NCBI GenBank assembly: GCA_049315625.1
Contig: JBMOJU010000008.1
Span: 1 to 37,184, forward strand
From: Paracraurococcus sp049315625
Lineage (GTDB): Bacteria; Pseudomonadota; Alphaproteobacteria; Acetobacterales; Acetobacteraceae
Direction: 5' to 3'
Length of the DNA stretch: 37,184 nucleotides
This document shows, piece after piece, positions 1-7,747 of the stretch; position 1 is the stretch's first letter, and each line of letters begins with the position of its first letter. The position numbers and the translations under genes were made by a program. The notes under the pieces were generated by a model. The model had not been told where the DNA came from. It saw only the letters and a list, made by a program, of their open reading frames with translations, and did no database searches.

Positions 1-1
1 C

Positions 2-448
2 CTCACCAGCGCCTTCCTGCATCCCTATTGGCGGGCGCTGATGGAATCGCGTGACGCCACGCTGGCCGCCATCGCTGCCAAGGCGGAGAAGGAAGCCGCC
101 TACCACCTGCGCCACGCCGGCGAATGGGTGATCCGGCTGGGCGACGGGACCGACGAATCCCACCGGCGGATGCTGGAGGCGCTCGACGAGCTCTGGCCCT
201 ATACCGGCGAGATGTTCGAGGCGGATGCCACGCTGCTGGCCGACGGCATCGCGCCCGACCCCGCCGCGCTGCGCCCGGGCTGGGAGGCGATGGTGGCGCA
301 CGTGCTGGCCGAGGCGACGCTGCCGATGCCGGCGCCCGGTGCCTGGATGCAGTCGGGCGGCCGCCGCGGCGTGCATACCGAACATCTCGGCCATCTGCTG
401 GCGGTGATGCAGCACTTGCCGCGATCCTATCCGGGCGCGGTGTGGTGA
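2..448 (+). CDS. paaC: 1,2-phenylacetyl-CoA epoxidase subunit PaaC (5' partial)
   Basis: The reading frame is open from base 2 and is cut by the window start, so only about the last 148 residues of a protein usually near 250 are present. PaaC is the structural, non-catalytic partner of the di-iron oxygenase PaaA in the PaaABCE complex, which epoxidises phenylacetyl-CoA in the cytoplasm. Recognisable family text includes KEAAYHLRHAGEWVIRLGDG, then SHRRMLEALDELWPYTGE, and near the end GRRGVHTEHLGHLLA. The call is reinforced by paaD and paaE directly downstream. Its TGA (446-448) overlaps the GTG start of paaD, which indicates translational coupling. paaA and paaB are expected just outside the left edge. 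Confidence 0.95.
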   Translation, partial: LTSAFLHPYWRALMESRDATLAAIAAKAEKEAAYHLRHAGEWVIRLGDGTDESHRRMLEALDELWPYTGEMFEADATLLADGIAPDPAALRPGWEAMVAHVLAEATLPMPAPGAWMQSGGRRGVHTEHLGHLLAVMQHLPRSYPGAVW

Positions 449-942
449 TCGAGGCGGCGCGGCTCCGCCGGCGCGCGCTGGAGGTCGCCGGCGCGGTGGT
501 GGACCCGGAGATCCCCGTGCTGACCATCGCCGACCTCGGCGTGCTGCGGGAGGCGCGCGTCGCCGATGACGGTGGCGTCGAGGTGGACATCACGCCGACC
601 TATTCCGGCTGCCCCGCCATGGGGATGATCGCCGTGCAGGTGGAAGCCGCGCTGCTGGCCGCCGGCCTGCCCAAGCCCCGCGTGCGGCTGGTGCTCTCGC
701 CCGCCTGGACGACGGATTGGCTGACCGAGGCCGGGCGCGCGGCGCTGCGCGACTACGGCATCGCCCCGCCGGCGGCACGCACGGGCCGGCGCGGGCTGTT
801 CGGGCTGGAGGATGCGGTCGCCTGCCCGCGCTGCGGCAGCGCGGCGACGGAGAAGCTTTCGGAGTTCGGCTCGACCTCCTGCAAGGCGCTGTGGCGCTGC
901 ACGGCCTGCCGTGAGCCGTTCGATTACTTCAAATGCCTGTAG
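445..942 (+). CDS. paaD: Phenylacetate-CoA oxygenase assembly/maturation protein PaaD
   Basis: A 165-residue protein of the MIP18/SufT-like family. The N-terminal part carries VDPEIPVLTIADLGVLR and the conserved TPTYSGCPAM motif, whose Cys is typical of iron-sulfur or metal cluster assembly factors. The C-terminal extension carries a PaaD zinc-binding set: C127-x2-C130, C146, C152-x2-C155 and a final C164. PaaD is thought to help mature the PaaABCE oxygenase and is not itself a subunit of the core enzyme. I chose the GTG at 445 because it overlaps the paaC stop as GTGA and leads straight into the conserved domain. The in-frame GTG at 442 is an equally possible start one codon earlier. Confidence 0.93.
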   Translation: MIEAARLRRRALEVAGAVVDPEIPVLTIADLGVLREARVADDGGVEVDITPTYSGCPAMGMIAVQVEAALLAAGLPKPRVRLVLSPAWTTDWLTEAGRAALRDYGIAPPAARTGRRGLFGLEDAVACPRCGSAATEKLSEFGSTSCKALWRCTACREPFDYFKCL

Positions 943-1066
943 CGAAGGCGCACCCCCATCCCACCCCTCCCTCGCTTCGCGTGGGATGGAGGCGCCGGCG
1001 CGCAGCGCAGGGTTGGGCGCATGCGCCCAAAGGGTGTGCACCCCTTTTCTTCCCGGAGCCCTGCGC
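943..1066 (+). repeat. Palindrome-rich intergenic element between paaD and paaE
   Basis: This 124-base spacer interrupts an otherwise tightly packed paa operon. It contains a perfect 18-base palindrome, TTGGGCGCATGCGCCCAA (1013-1030). This runs directly into a second hairpin with stem AAAGGG/CCCTTT around a TGTGCAC core (about 1029-1047). The left half (about 950-1000) is rich in CCC/GGG blocks that can pair with each other. It looks like a REP-type dispersed element rather than a promoter. That it is dispersed is inference, since only one copy lies in this window. Confidence 0.45.
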
Positions 1067-2158
1067 ATGAACGCGATCCCCGCCCGCGCCCGCTTCCACC
1101 CCCTGACCGTCACCGCCATCCGGCGCGAGACCGCCGACGCCATCGCCGTCACGCTCGCCGTGCCGCCCGAGCTGCGCGAGGCCTTCCGCTTCACCCCGGG
1201 CCAGTACCTGACGCTCCGCCGCGAGATCGCCGGCGCGGAGATCCGCCGCAGCTACTCGATCTGCGCCGGGCTGGATGAGGCCGTGCTGCGCATCGGCATC
1301 AAGCGCGTCGAAGGCGGCGTCTTCTCCGCCTGGGCCTTGGATTCGCTCCGCCCCGGCGATGTGCTGGAGGCCATGCCGCCCGAGGGCCGCTTCGGCCTGG
1401 CACCCGACGCCGGCGCGCCGCCGCGCACGGTACTCGGCATCGCCTGCGGCAGCGGCATCACGCCGATCCTCTCCATCGCCCGCAGCCTGCTGGCGACCGA
1501 GCCGCAGAGCCGCGTGGTGCTGCTGTTCGGCAACCGCAGCGCCGACGGCATCATGTTCCGCGAGGCGCTGGAGGATCTGAAGGACCGCCACCTGTCGCGC
1601 CTGACCGTGGTGCATGTGCTGAGCCGGGAGAAGCACGAGCTCGCCGCGCTGCATGGCCGGATCGACCATGACCGCATCGCCGCGCTGGTCCCCGGCCTGG
1701 TGCGCCCGGGCGCGATCGACGCCGCCTTCCTCTGCGGCCCCACCGGCCTGGCGGAGGCGGCGACCGCGGCGCTGGTCGGGCTCGGCGTGATGCCGGAGCG
1801 CATTCATGTGGAGCGCTTCACCCCGGCCGCCGGCGGCACGCCGCGCGCGGCGGTGGCGCCGGTGGCCGATGCGCCGCCGGCGGCGATGCTGGAGGTGGTG
1901 GTGGAGGGCGTGACCCGCAGCCTCCCCATGCTGGCGGGCGAGACGGTGCTGGAGGCCGGGCTGCGCGCCGGGCTGGACCTGCCCTGGTCCTGCCGCGGCG
2001 GCATGTGCTGCACCTGCCGCGCCAAGGTCACGGCGGGGGCGGTGGCGATGGACGTCAATTATTCGCTGCAGCCCTGGGAGACCGCGGCCGGCTTCGTGCT
2101 GACCTGCCAGAGCCGGCCGACGACGCCGACGCTGGCTGTCGACTACGACGCGGCCTGA
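1067..2158 (+). CDS. paaE: 1,2-phenylacetyl-CoA epoxidase reductase subunit PaaE
   Basis: This 363-residue protein is the electron-transfer component that passes electrons from NADPH through FAD and a plant-type [2Fe-2S] cluster to the PaaA di-iron site. Domains in order are a ferredoxin-reductase FAD-binding barrel (about 5-110, with the FAD motif RRSYSIC), an NAD(P)-binding domain (about 115-240, GIACGSGITPILSI and CGPTGL) and a C-terminal ferredoxin domain. The cluster ligands C309, C314, C317 and C347 follow the CX4CX2C...C pattern. The ATG at 1067 was chosen because MNAIPARARFHPLTV matches the usual PaaE N-terminus. The frame stays open further upstream only through the intergenic repeat. 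It converges with paaK. Confidence 0.95.
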   Translation: MNAIPARARFHPLTVTAIRRETADAIAVTLAVPPELREAFRFTPGQYLTLRREIAGAEIRRSYSICAGLDEAVLRIGIKRVEGGVFSAWALDSLRPGDVLEAMPPEGRFGLAPDAGAPPRTVLGIACGSGITPILSIARSLLATEPQSRVVLLFGNRSADGIMFREALEDLKDRHLSRLTVVHVLSREKHELAALHGRIDHDRIAALVPGLVRPGAIDAAFLCGPTGLAEAATAALVGLGVMPERIHVERFTPAAGGTPRAAVAPVADAPPAAMLEVVVEGVTRSLPMLAGETVLEAGLRAGLDLPWSCRGGMCCTCRAKVTAGAVAMDVNYSLQPWETAAGFVLTCQSRPTTPTLAVDYDAA

Positions 2159-2186
2159 TCAGCCGCGTCGGGCCGGCGATTCACGC

Positions 2187-2205
2187 CCTGAGTGTCCCAC
2201 TCAGG
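2187..2205. terminator. Stem-loop between convergent paaE and paaK
   Basis: A seven-base-pair hairpin (CCTGAGT, loop GTCCC, ACTCAGG) lies in the 42-base gap between the two convergent paa transcripts and runs into the paaK stop codon. There is no T-run on either side, so it may be a bidirectional or Rho-assisted 3' end structure rather than a classical terminator. Confidence 0.45.
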
Positions 2206-3535
2206 ACGATCGCAGGCCGTGCCTTCGGTCCACCACCCGCTGCGCCTTGCCGACGCTGCGTTCCACCGTGCCGGGGTCGCGCACCTCGACCGTGACGGTG
2301 ACGCCGACGATCTCCTTCACGTGGTGCGTCAGCCGCGCGGCGGCCGCGGCGCGGTCCTCGCCGGTGACGCCGTACTCGGCCTCGACCAGCACCGTCATGC
2401 CGTCCAGCGGGCCGTCGCGCGTCAGCACCAGCTGGTAGTGCGGCGACAGGCCGGGCACGCGCAGCAACTGCTCCTCGATCTGGCTGGGGAAGACGTTGAC
2501 GCCGCGCAGGATGATCATGTCGTCGCTGCGGCCGGTCACCTTCTCCATCCGGCGGAATCCCGGCCGCCCGGTGCCGGGCAGCAGCCGGGTCAGGTCCCGG
2601 GTGCGGTAGCGGATCACCGGCATCGCCTGCTTGGTCAGGCTGGTGAAGACCAGCTCGCCCTTCTCGCCATCCGGCAGCGGCGCGCCGGTCTCGGGGTCGA
2701 CGATCTCCGGGTAGAAATGATCCTCCCAGATGTGCAGCCCGTCCTTGGTCTCGACGCATTCATTGGCGACGCCCGGCCCCATCACCTCGGACAGGCCATA
2801 GATGTCGACGGCCTGGATGTCGAAGGCCTCCTCGATCTGCTGCCGCATCGCCTCGGTCCAGGGCTCGGCGCCGAAGATGCCGATCTTCAGGCTGGTCTTC
2901 CGCGGATCCTTGCCCTGCTTCCGGAATTCGCCGAGCAGCGCCAGCATGTAGCTCGGCGTCACCATGATGATATCGGGGCGGAAATCCTCGATCAGCTGGA
3001 CCTGGCGCTCGGTCATCCCGCCGGAGACGGGGATGACGGTGCAGCCCAGCGCCTCCGCCCCGTAATGCGCGCCGAGGCCGCCGGTGAAGAGCCCGTAGCC
3101 ATAGGCGACATGCACCGCCATGCCCGGCCGGGCGCCGGCGGCGCGCATGCTGCGGGCGACCAGTGCCGCCCAGGTGTCGATATCCTGCTTCGTGTAGCCC
3201 ACCACGGTCGGCTTGCCGGTGGTGCCGGAGGACGCATGGATGCGCGCCACCTGCTCGCGCGGCACGGCGAACATCCCGAACGGATAATTCGCGCGCAGGT
3301 CGGCCTTGGCGGTGAAGGGGAAGCGCGCCAGATCCGCCAGGTCGCGGAAATCGGCCGGGGTGACGCCCGCGGCATCGAAGGCGCGGCGATAGTGCGGCAC
3401 GTTGTCGTAGGCGTGCCGCAGGCTCCAGCCCAGCCGCTCGCGCTGCAGCGCACGCATCTCCGGCACCGAGGCGCGCTCGATGGCCTCCAGCATGGCATCC
3501 GGCGGGGCCTCGCCCAGGCGGCGGGGGGTGGTCAT
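2201..3535 (-). CDS. paaK: Phenylacetate-CoA ligase PaaK
   Basis: A 444-residue adenylate-forming enzyme that activates phenylacetate to phenylacetyl-CoA with ATP and CoA, the first step of the pathway. The AMP-binding loop is SSGTTGKPTVVGYT, followed by AYGYGLFTGGLGAHYG, IYGLSEVMGPGVA, the YRTRDLT motif and the hinge region SDDMIILRGVNVFPSQIE, all typical of PaaK. Length fits the family (about 440). Start: the ATG at 3535 overlaps the paaI stop as ATGA, giving the coupled order paaG-paaI-paaK on the minus strand. Within the unit it is the last gene, ending in the hairpin shared with paaE. Confidence 0.95.
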   Translation of the reverse strand: MTTPRRLGEAPPDAMLEAIERASVPEMRALQRERLGWSLRHAYDNVPHYRRAFDAAGVTPADFRDLADLARFPFTAKADLRANYPFGMFAVPREQVARIHASSGTTGKPTVVGYTKQDIDTWAALVARSMRAAGARPGMAVHVAYGYGLFTGGLGAHYGAEALGCTVIPVSGGMTERQVQLIEDFRPDIIMVTPSYMLALLGEFRKQGKDPRKTSLKIGIFGAEPWTEAMRQQIEEAFDIQAVDIYGLSEVMGPGVANECVETKDGLHIWEDHFYPEIVDPETGAPLPDGEKGELVFTSLTKQAMPVIRYRTRDLTRLLPGTGRPGFRRMEKVTGRSDDMIILRGVNVFPSQIEEQLLRVPGLSPHYQLVLTRDGPLDGMTVLVEAEYGVTGEDRAAAAARLTHHVKEIVGVTVTVEVRDPGTVERSVGKAQRVVDRRHGLRSS

Positions 3536-3963
3536 GGCGTCGTCTCCACCAGGGTGCCGTCGATGACGCGCGACAGGCCGCGGAAGCTGGCGATGGCCTG
3601 CCCCGCTTCGTCGCTGACCAGCACGTCGTAGATCCCGCTGCGCCCGGCCTCCGCGGTGCGGCTGGCGCAGGCGGTCAGGCTCTGGCCGATGCGCGCCGGG
3701 CGCAGGTAGGTGATGCTGTTGGACTGCGCGACGCTGCGCCGGTTGAAGCTGTTGCAGGCGAAGGCGAAGGCGCTGTCGGCCAGCGCGAAGATGAAGCCGC
3801 CATGGCAGATGCCGTGGCCGTTCGCCATGCGCGGCTCGATCGCCATGGCGATCTCGGCCTCCCCCGGCGCCACCCGCAGGATCCGCATGCCGAGGCCGAT
3901 CGAGGCGTGGTCTTCCGCCCAGAGCGCCGCGGCGCAGGCCTCGGCGAGCGCCTGCGGCGTCAC
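3532..3963 (-). CDS. paaI: Hydroxyphenylacetyl-CoA thioesterase PaaI
   Basis: A 143-residue hotdog-fold thioesterase. Family motifs are HGICHGGFIFALADSAFAFA, with the HGG turn and the catalytic Asp in ADSAFAFA, and a C-terminal SNSITYLRPARIGQ strand. PaaI hydrolyses stalled ring-hydroxylated or dead-end CoA thioesters and so recovers CoA in the phenylacetate pathway. I chose the GTG at 3963, giving VTPQALAEAC, because it overlaps the paaG stop as GTGA. No better ATG is seen in this frame. It is coupled to paaG upstream and to paaK downstream by 4-base overlaps. Confidence 0.93.
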   Translation of the reverse strand: MTPQALAEACAAALWAEDHASIGLGMRILRVAPGEAEIAMAIEPRMANGHGICHGGFIFALADSAFAFACNSFNRRSVAQSNSITYLRPARIGQSLTACASRTAEAGRSGIYDVLVSDEAGQAIASFRGLSRVIDGTLVETTP

Positions 3964-4757
3964 TCCGGCGCGCCTTCGAACCGGGCCGCGCGCTTCTGCT
4001 GGAAGGCGGCGACGCCCTCGGCGAAGTCGGCACTTTGGCCGAGCCCGCGCTGCAGCTTCGCCTCCAGCCGCAATTGCGCATCGAGCGTATTCGCCTCCGC
4101 TGCCTCCAGCGCCTGCTTGATGGCGGCCAGCCCCTGCGCCGGCAGCCGGGCGAGGCGGGCGCAAAGGGCATGCGCCTCCTCCATCAAGGCCGCCGCCGGC
4201 ACCGCGCGCCAGACCATGCCGTAATTCGCCGCCTCCGCTCCGCTGATCTGGTCGCCCAGCATCGCCAGTGCCCGCGCCCGCTGCGGCCCGGCCAGCCGCG
4301 GCAGGGTCCAGGTGGCACCCGAATCCGGCACCAGGCCGATGCGGATGAAGGCCTGGGAGAAGCGCGCATCCTCCGCCGCCAGGGTGATGTCGCAGGCCAG
4401 CGCGAGCGAGGCGCCGGCGCCGGCCGCCACGCCATGGACCGCGCAGACCACCGGCTTCGGCAGCGCGCGGATGGCGCGCACAAGCGGGTTCCAGCCGCGT
4501 TCCAGCACCGCTTCCAGGTCGGTGCCGGCGCCGGTCATGCCGGGTTCCGCCAGATCCTGCCCGGCGCAGAAGCCGCGGCCGGCGCCGGCCAGCAGCACCG
4601 CGCGGCAGGCCGGATCGGCCGCCGCCGCCGCCAGCGCCGTGCGCAGCGCCGTATGCAGGGAGGCATCGAAGGCGTTCAGCTTCTGCGGCCGGTTGAGGGT
4701 CAGCACGTGGTAGCCGGGGCGGGCCTCGACCAGCAGCGGGTCCTGGGTGTCGCTCAT
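3960..4757 (-). CDS. paaG: 2-(1,2-epoxy-1,2-dihydrophenyl)acetyl-CoA isomerase PaaG
   Basis: A 265-residue crotonase-fold protein. Crotonase landmarks are LNRPQKLNAFD, the oxyanion-hole text GRGFCAGQDLAEP, the second hydrogen-bond donor region VHGVAAGAGASLALACDI, and SQAFIRIGLVPDSG. In the paa context it is best read as PaaG, which isomerises the ring epoxide to the oxepin and later shifts double bonds. Some genomes carry a close paralogue (PaaB/PaaF-like hydratase), so the exact step is less certain than the family. The ATG at 4757 is preceded by GAGGAAA at a good distance. It is the first gene of the minus-strand paaG-paaI-paaK unit. Confidence 0.88.
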   Translation of the reverse strand: MSDTQDPLLVEARPGYHVLTLNRPQKLNAFDASLHTALRTALAAAAADPACRAVLLAGAGRGFCAGQDLAEPGMTGAGTDLEAVLERGWNPLVRAIRALPKPVVCAVHGVAAGAGASLALACDITLAAEDARFSQAFIRIGLVPDSGATWTLPRLAGPQRARALAMLGDQISGAEAANYGMVWRAVPAAALMEEAHALCARLARLPAQGLAAIKQALEAAEANTLDAQLRLEAKLQRGLGQSADFAEGVAAFQQKRAARFEGAPE

Positions 4758-4859
4758 CTGGCGGTTTCCTCCCGTCGCCGATCCTGGGCGGCCGGCCGAC
4801 CGGGGCATCTTTTTGCGCCCGGCACGCGGCGTCAATGCACCGCCGCCCGACGCAAGAAG

Positions 4860-4884
4860 GCCCGCCGGACGAGGTCCGGCGGGC
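4860..4884 (-). terminator. Strong GC hairpin resembling an intrinsic terminator on the minus strand
   Basis: GCCCGCCGGAC, loop GAG, GTCCGGCGGGC: an 11-bp perfect stem. Read on the minus strand the stem is followed by CTTCTTGCG, a modest T-rich tail, whereas the plus side continues AGTTGACTT. It sits upstream of paaG and not behind any annotated gene, so it would end a transcript starting within 4885-5159, or it is an attenuator in the paaG leader. Confidence 0.5.
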
Positions 4885-5042
4885 AGTTGACTTGAGGGAA
4901 CGGGAGGAAAGGGCATATCGCCCGACACCGTTTCTAGCCGCCCGGCCCGGCCGCCGCTGTGTCCTGGCGCACGCCGCGTCACGCGATTGCTTTCGCCGGC
5001 CGTCGCAATTGCTGCGGTGCAAGCGAACTTTCCAGCCTACAA

Positions 5043-5055
5043 GGGGTTCAACCCC
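5043..5055. promoter_or_regulatory. Perfect inverted repeat GGGGTTCAACCCC
   Basis: A six-base inverted repeat around a single C, located about 105 bases before the transglutaminase start and 34 bases before the putative 19-codon leader ORF. It could be an operator or a small RNA hairpin. No matching regulator is encoded in the window. Confidence 0.3.
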
Positions 5056-5088
5056 GCGTCGCGCATGCCGCGATGACAAGGGGTCTGC

Positions 5089-5148
5089 ATGGCGCGCGAA
5101 TTCCGGACGGGCCTGTTCCACCGCTACCGCATGGCGTCCCGGCGCTGA
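5089..5148 (+). CDS. Possible 19-residue Arg-rich leader peptide
   Basis: The ORF MAREFRTGLFHRYRMASRR starts with an ATG preceded by AAGGGG at a five-base spacing, the best-looking Shine-Dalgarno in this gap. It ends 11 bases before the first transglutaminase start. Six of its 19 residues are Arg. Its stop codon overlaps the GAGG that serves the next gene, so it could act through translational coupling. No family is recognised, and chance occurrence in GC-rich DNA is quite possible. Confidence 0.3.
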   Translation: MAREFRTGLFHRYRMASRR

Positions 5149-5159
5149 GGCCAAGACGC

Positions 5160-6074
5160 ATGCCCGTTCTCACCGTTCGCCACCTCACCGTCTACCGCTA
5201 CCGCCAGGCCGTCACCTTCGGCGAGCATCGCCTGATGCTGCGGCCGCGCGAGGGCCATGACCAGCGGCTGTTCGAATCGCGGCTCGACATCACCCCGAAG
5301 CCGGCCGACCTGCGCTGGCTGCACGATGTCTTCGGCAACAGCGTCGCCATCGCCCGCTTCACCGGCCGCGCCAAGGAATTGCGCTTCGAGAGCACCGTCC
5401 GGCTCGATCACCAGCCGCACCACGCGCTCGAATTCCAGCTCGAAGCCCATGCCCGCACCTATCCCTTCTCCTACGGGATGGAGGAGATGCCCGACCTCGC
5501 CCGCTCGATCGAGCGGCACTACCCCGATCCGGATCGCGTGGTGGATGCCTGGGCGCGGCGCTTTCTGCGGCGGGACGGCCCGACCGGCACGCTGGCGCTG
5601 CTGGAAGCGATGACGCACGCCATCAAGGGCGAGCTCACCTACATCCCGCGACATGAGCGCGGCATCCAGGACCCGGTGCGCACCCTGAAGCTCGGCAGCG
5701 GCACCTGCCGCGACTTCGCCGTGCTGATGATGGAAGCCGCGCGGTCGCTCGGCATGGCCGCCCGCTTCGTCTCCGGCTACCTCTACAGCCCCGGCCACGA
5801 CGACAAGGCGCATGTCGGCGGCGGCTCCACCCATGCCTGGGCGCGGGTCTACCTGCCCGGCGCCGGCTGGATCGAATTCGACCCCACCAACGGCATCGTC
5901 GGCAACCGCGACCTGATCCGCGTGGCGATCGCCCGCGACCCAGGCCATGCGCTGCCGCTGCACGGCACCTGGACCGGGTTCCCCGCCGACAGCCTCGGCA
6001 TGACGGTGGAGGTCGCCGTCAGCAGCGAAGCCAAACCCATCCCGGTCGCGCGGCCGCGCGCCACCGCACCCTGA
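5160..6074 (+). CDS. Transglutaminase-like cysteine protease family protein (intact triad)
   Basis: A 304-residue protein with the bacterial transglutaminase N-terminal beta domain (about 1-85, starting MPVLTVRHLTVYRYRQAVTF) followed by the papain-like transglutaminase core. The expected triad is visible: C183 in GSGTCRDFAVLMMEA, H225 in STHAWARVYL and D241 in WIEFDPTNG. Members act as peptidases, amidases or cross-linking enzymes, and the substrate is unknown. There is no signal peptide. The ATG at 5160 follows GAGG and starts exactly at the domain. It lies 26 bases upstream of a second, diverged transglutaminase and probably forms an operon with it and the N-formylglutamate amidohydrolase homologue. 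Confidence 0.85.
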   Translation: MPVLTVRHLTVYRYRQAVTFGEHRLMLRPREGHDQRLFESRLDITPKPADLRWLHDVFGNSVAIARFTGRAKELRFESTVRLDHQPHHALEFQLEAHARTYPFSYGMEEMPDLARSIERHYPDPDRVVDAWARRFLRRDGPTGTLALLEAMTHAIKGELTYIPRHERGIQDPVRTLKLGSGTCRDFAVLMMEAARSLGMAARFVSGYLYSPGHDDKAHVGGGSTHAWARVYLPGAGWIEFDPTNGIVGNRDLIRVAIARDPGHALPLHGTWTGFPADSLGMTVEVAVSSEAKPIPVARPRATAP

Positions 6075-6100
6075 CGCTGTTTCACGAAGGACATTGCCCC

Positions 6101-7009
6101 ATGCAGATCCGTGCCGGCTACGAGATCACCTATGACTGCCCGCAGCCGACGCCGATGCTGCTTTCGCTGAGTGTCCACCCGTCGCGCATGCCGGATGTCA
6201 TCGGCCCGCACCAGATCGCCTTCGATCCACCGATCGGCGCGACGCATTACCGCGACAGCTTCGGCAATACCTGCACCCGCATCCTGGCCCCGACCGGGCG
6301 GCTGACCATCTCGACCAGCTTCCTGGTGCATGATCCGGGCACCGAGGATGCGCGGGTGCCGGAGGCGATGCAGCATGCGGTCCAGGATTTGCCGGATGAG
6401 GTGCTGGTTTTCCTGCTCGGCAGCCGGTACTGCGACACCGACCGACTGTCCGACACCGCCTGGTCGCTGTTCGGCGGCACGCCGCTGGGCTGGCCGCGGG
6501 TGCAGGCGATCTGCGACTATGTCAACAGCCGCATCAGCTTCGGCTACGAGCACGCCGACCCGACCCGCACCGCCTTCGGCGGCCACAGCGAACGCCGCGG
6601 CGTCTGCCGCGACTTCGCCCACCTGGCCGTCACGCTCTGCCGCTGCATGAACATCCCGGCGCGCTACTGCACCGGCTATCTCGGCGATATCGGCGTGCCG
6701 ATCTCCGACACGCCGATGGATTTCAGCGCCTGGTTCGAGGCCTATCTCGGCGGCCACTGGCACACCTTCGATGCGCGGCATAATTTCCCGCGCATCGGCC
6801 GCATCCTGATGGCGCGCGGGCGCGATGCGACGGATGTGGCGCTGGCGACCACCTTCGGCCCCTGCACCCTGGCCGGCTTCCAGGTGACGACGGATGAGCT
6901 GCCGCCACTGGTGCCGGTGGGCTGGACCGGATCGGGCAACGACGACGCCCCGCCGCTGTCGGGCGGCATGTCCGGCGGGACGGCATCCTTCGGCCACCGC
7001 CCGCTGTGA
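6101..7009 (+). CDS. Transglutaminase-like protein with altered catalytic triad
   Basis: 302 residues, same overall architecture as the preceding gene but only distantly similar. C169 (ERRGVCRDFAHL) and D224 (HTFDARHN) are in place. At the position of the expected His (HAW in the neighbour) this protein has S209-A210-W211, and other His residues (H219, H221) lie just downstream. I recall that related proteins carry the same Ser, so it may be a subfamily trait rather than damage. The protein could be non-catalytic or use another base. The ATG at 6101 follows GAAGGA. The stop overlaps the GTG of the next gene (GTGA), so the pair is translationally coupled. Confidence 0.8.
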   Translation: MQIRAGYEITYDCPQPTPMLLSLSVHPSRMPDVIGPHQIAFDPPIGATHYRDSFGNTCTRILAPTGRLTISTSFLVHDPGTEDARVPEAMQHAVQDLPDEVLVFLLGSRYCDTDRLSDTAWSLFGGTPLGWPRVQAICDYVNSRISFGYEHADPTRTAFGGHSERRGVCRDFAHLAVTLCRCMNIPARYCTGYLGDIGVPISDTPMDFSAWFEAYLGGHWHTFDARHNFPRIGRILMARGRDATDVALATTFGPCTLAGFQVTTDELPPLVPVGWTGSGNDDAPPLSGGMSGGTASFGHRPL

Positions 7010-7737
7010 CCGACGGGCCGCCGCCACCGGTCACGCTGCACAATGCCGGCGGTGGCTCGCCCTTCGTCCTGCTCTGCGAGCACGCATCCAGCCATATCCC
7101 GGCGGAGTATGCGTCGCTCGGCCTGCCGGCGCCGGAGCTGGAACGGCACATCGCCTACGATATCGGCGCGGCCGAGTTGGCCCGGCAATTGTCGGCGCTG
7201 CTCGACGCGCCGCTGTTCCTGGCGGGCTACTCACGGCTGCTGATCGATCTCAACCGGCCACTGCACGCGCCATCCAGCATCCCGGAGGTCAGCGAGGCGA
7301 CGGTCATCCCGGGCAATCTGGGGCTCGGCGCGGCGGAGCGGGCGCGCCGCCAGGCGGCGTGGTTCGCGCCCTTCCATGATCGGGTCGCCGGCTTCCTGGC
7401 GACGCGGCCGGGCGCGACGGTGATCGGCGTGCACAGCTTCACGCCGGTCTACCTGGGCGAACGCCGGCCCTGGCATGCCGGCATCCTCTATGCCGAGGCA
7501 CGGCGCCTCGGCACCGCGCTGGTACACGCGCTGGCCGCCGACCCGGCGCTGGTCATCGGCGACAACGAGCCCTACCGGATCGAGTCGGAATTCGACTACA
7601 CCGTCCCGGTGCATGGCGACGCGCAAGGCCGCGACGCCGTGCTGCTGGAGGTGCGCCAGGACCTGCTGGGCACCGTGGCGGATTGCGCCGCCTGGGCTGC
7701 GCGCCTCGCCGTGGCGCTCGCCGCGGCGCGGCGGTGA
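7006..7737 (+). CDS. N-formylglutamate amidohydrolase family protein
   Basis: 243 residues. Family text includes FVLLCEHASSHIPAEY, IAYDIGAAELARQL, YSRLLIDLNRP, GVHSFTPVYLG and the late EVRQDLL. The His/Asp/Glu residues in these blocks are likely metal ligands, as in HutG-type enzymes. This shorter COG3931-like branch is annotated by homology only. True N-formylglutamate hydrolysis belongs to histidine degradation, but no other hut gene is near, so its natural substrate may differ. The GTG start at 7006 overlaps the stop of the upstream transglutaminase-like gene, which argues for a shared role with the two transglutaminases. Confidence 0.82.
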   Translation: MTDGPPPPVTLHNAGGGSPFVLLCEHASSHIPAEYASLGLPAPELERHIAYDIGAAELARQLSALLDAPLFLAGYSRLLIDLNRPLHAPSSIPEVSEATVIPGNLGLGAAERARRQAAWFAPFHDRVAGFLATRPGATVIGVHSFTPVYLGERRPWHAGILYAEARRLGTALVHALAADPALVIGDNEPYRIESEFDYTVPVHGDAQGRDAVLLEVRQDLLGTVADCAAWAARLAVALAAARR

Positions 7738-7747
7738 GCCGACTACC

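Larger units (their letters stand above)
4758..5159. other. 402-base divergent gap between paaG and the transglutaminase locus
   Basis: Promoters for both flanking units should lie here, but no convincing -35/-10 pair was found. Visible structure: a strong 11-bp hairpin at 4860-4884, a perfect inverted repeat GGGGTTCAACCCC at 5043-5055, and a possible 19-codon ORF at 5089-5148 with a good ribosome-binding site. See the separate entries. Confidence 0.6.

Noticed and set aside
7006..7737. Assignment of the N-formylglutamate amidohydrolase as hutG of histidine degradation
   Set aside because: No hutH, hutU, hutI or hutF is nearby and the protein belongs to a shorter, diverged branch, so no gene symbol is given.
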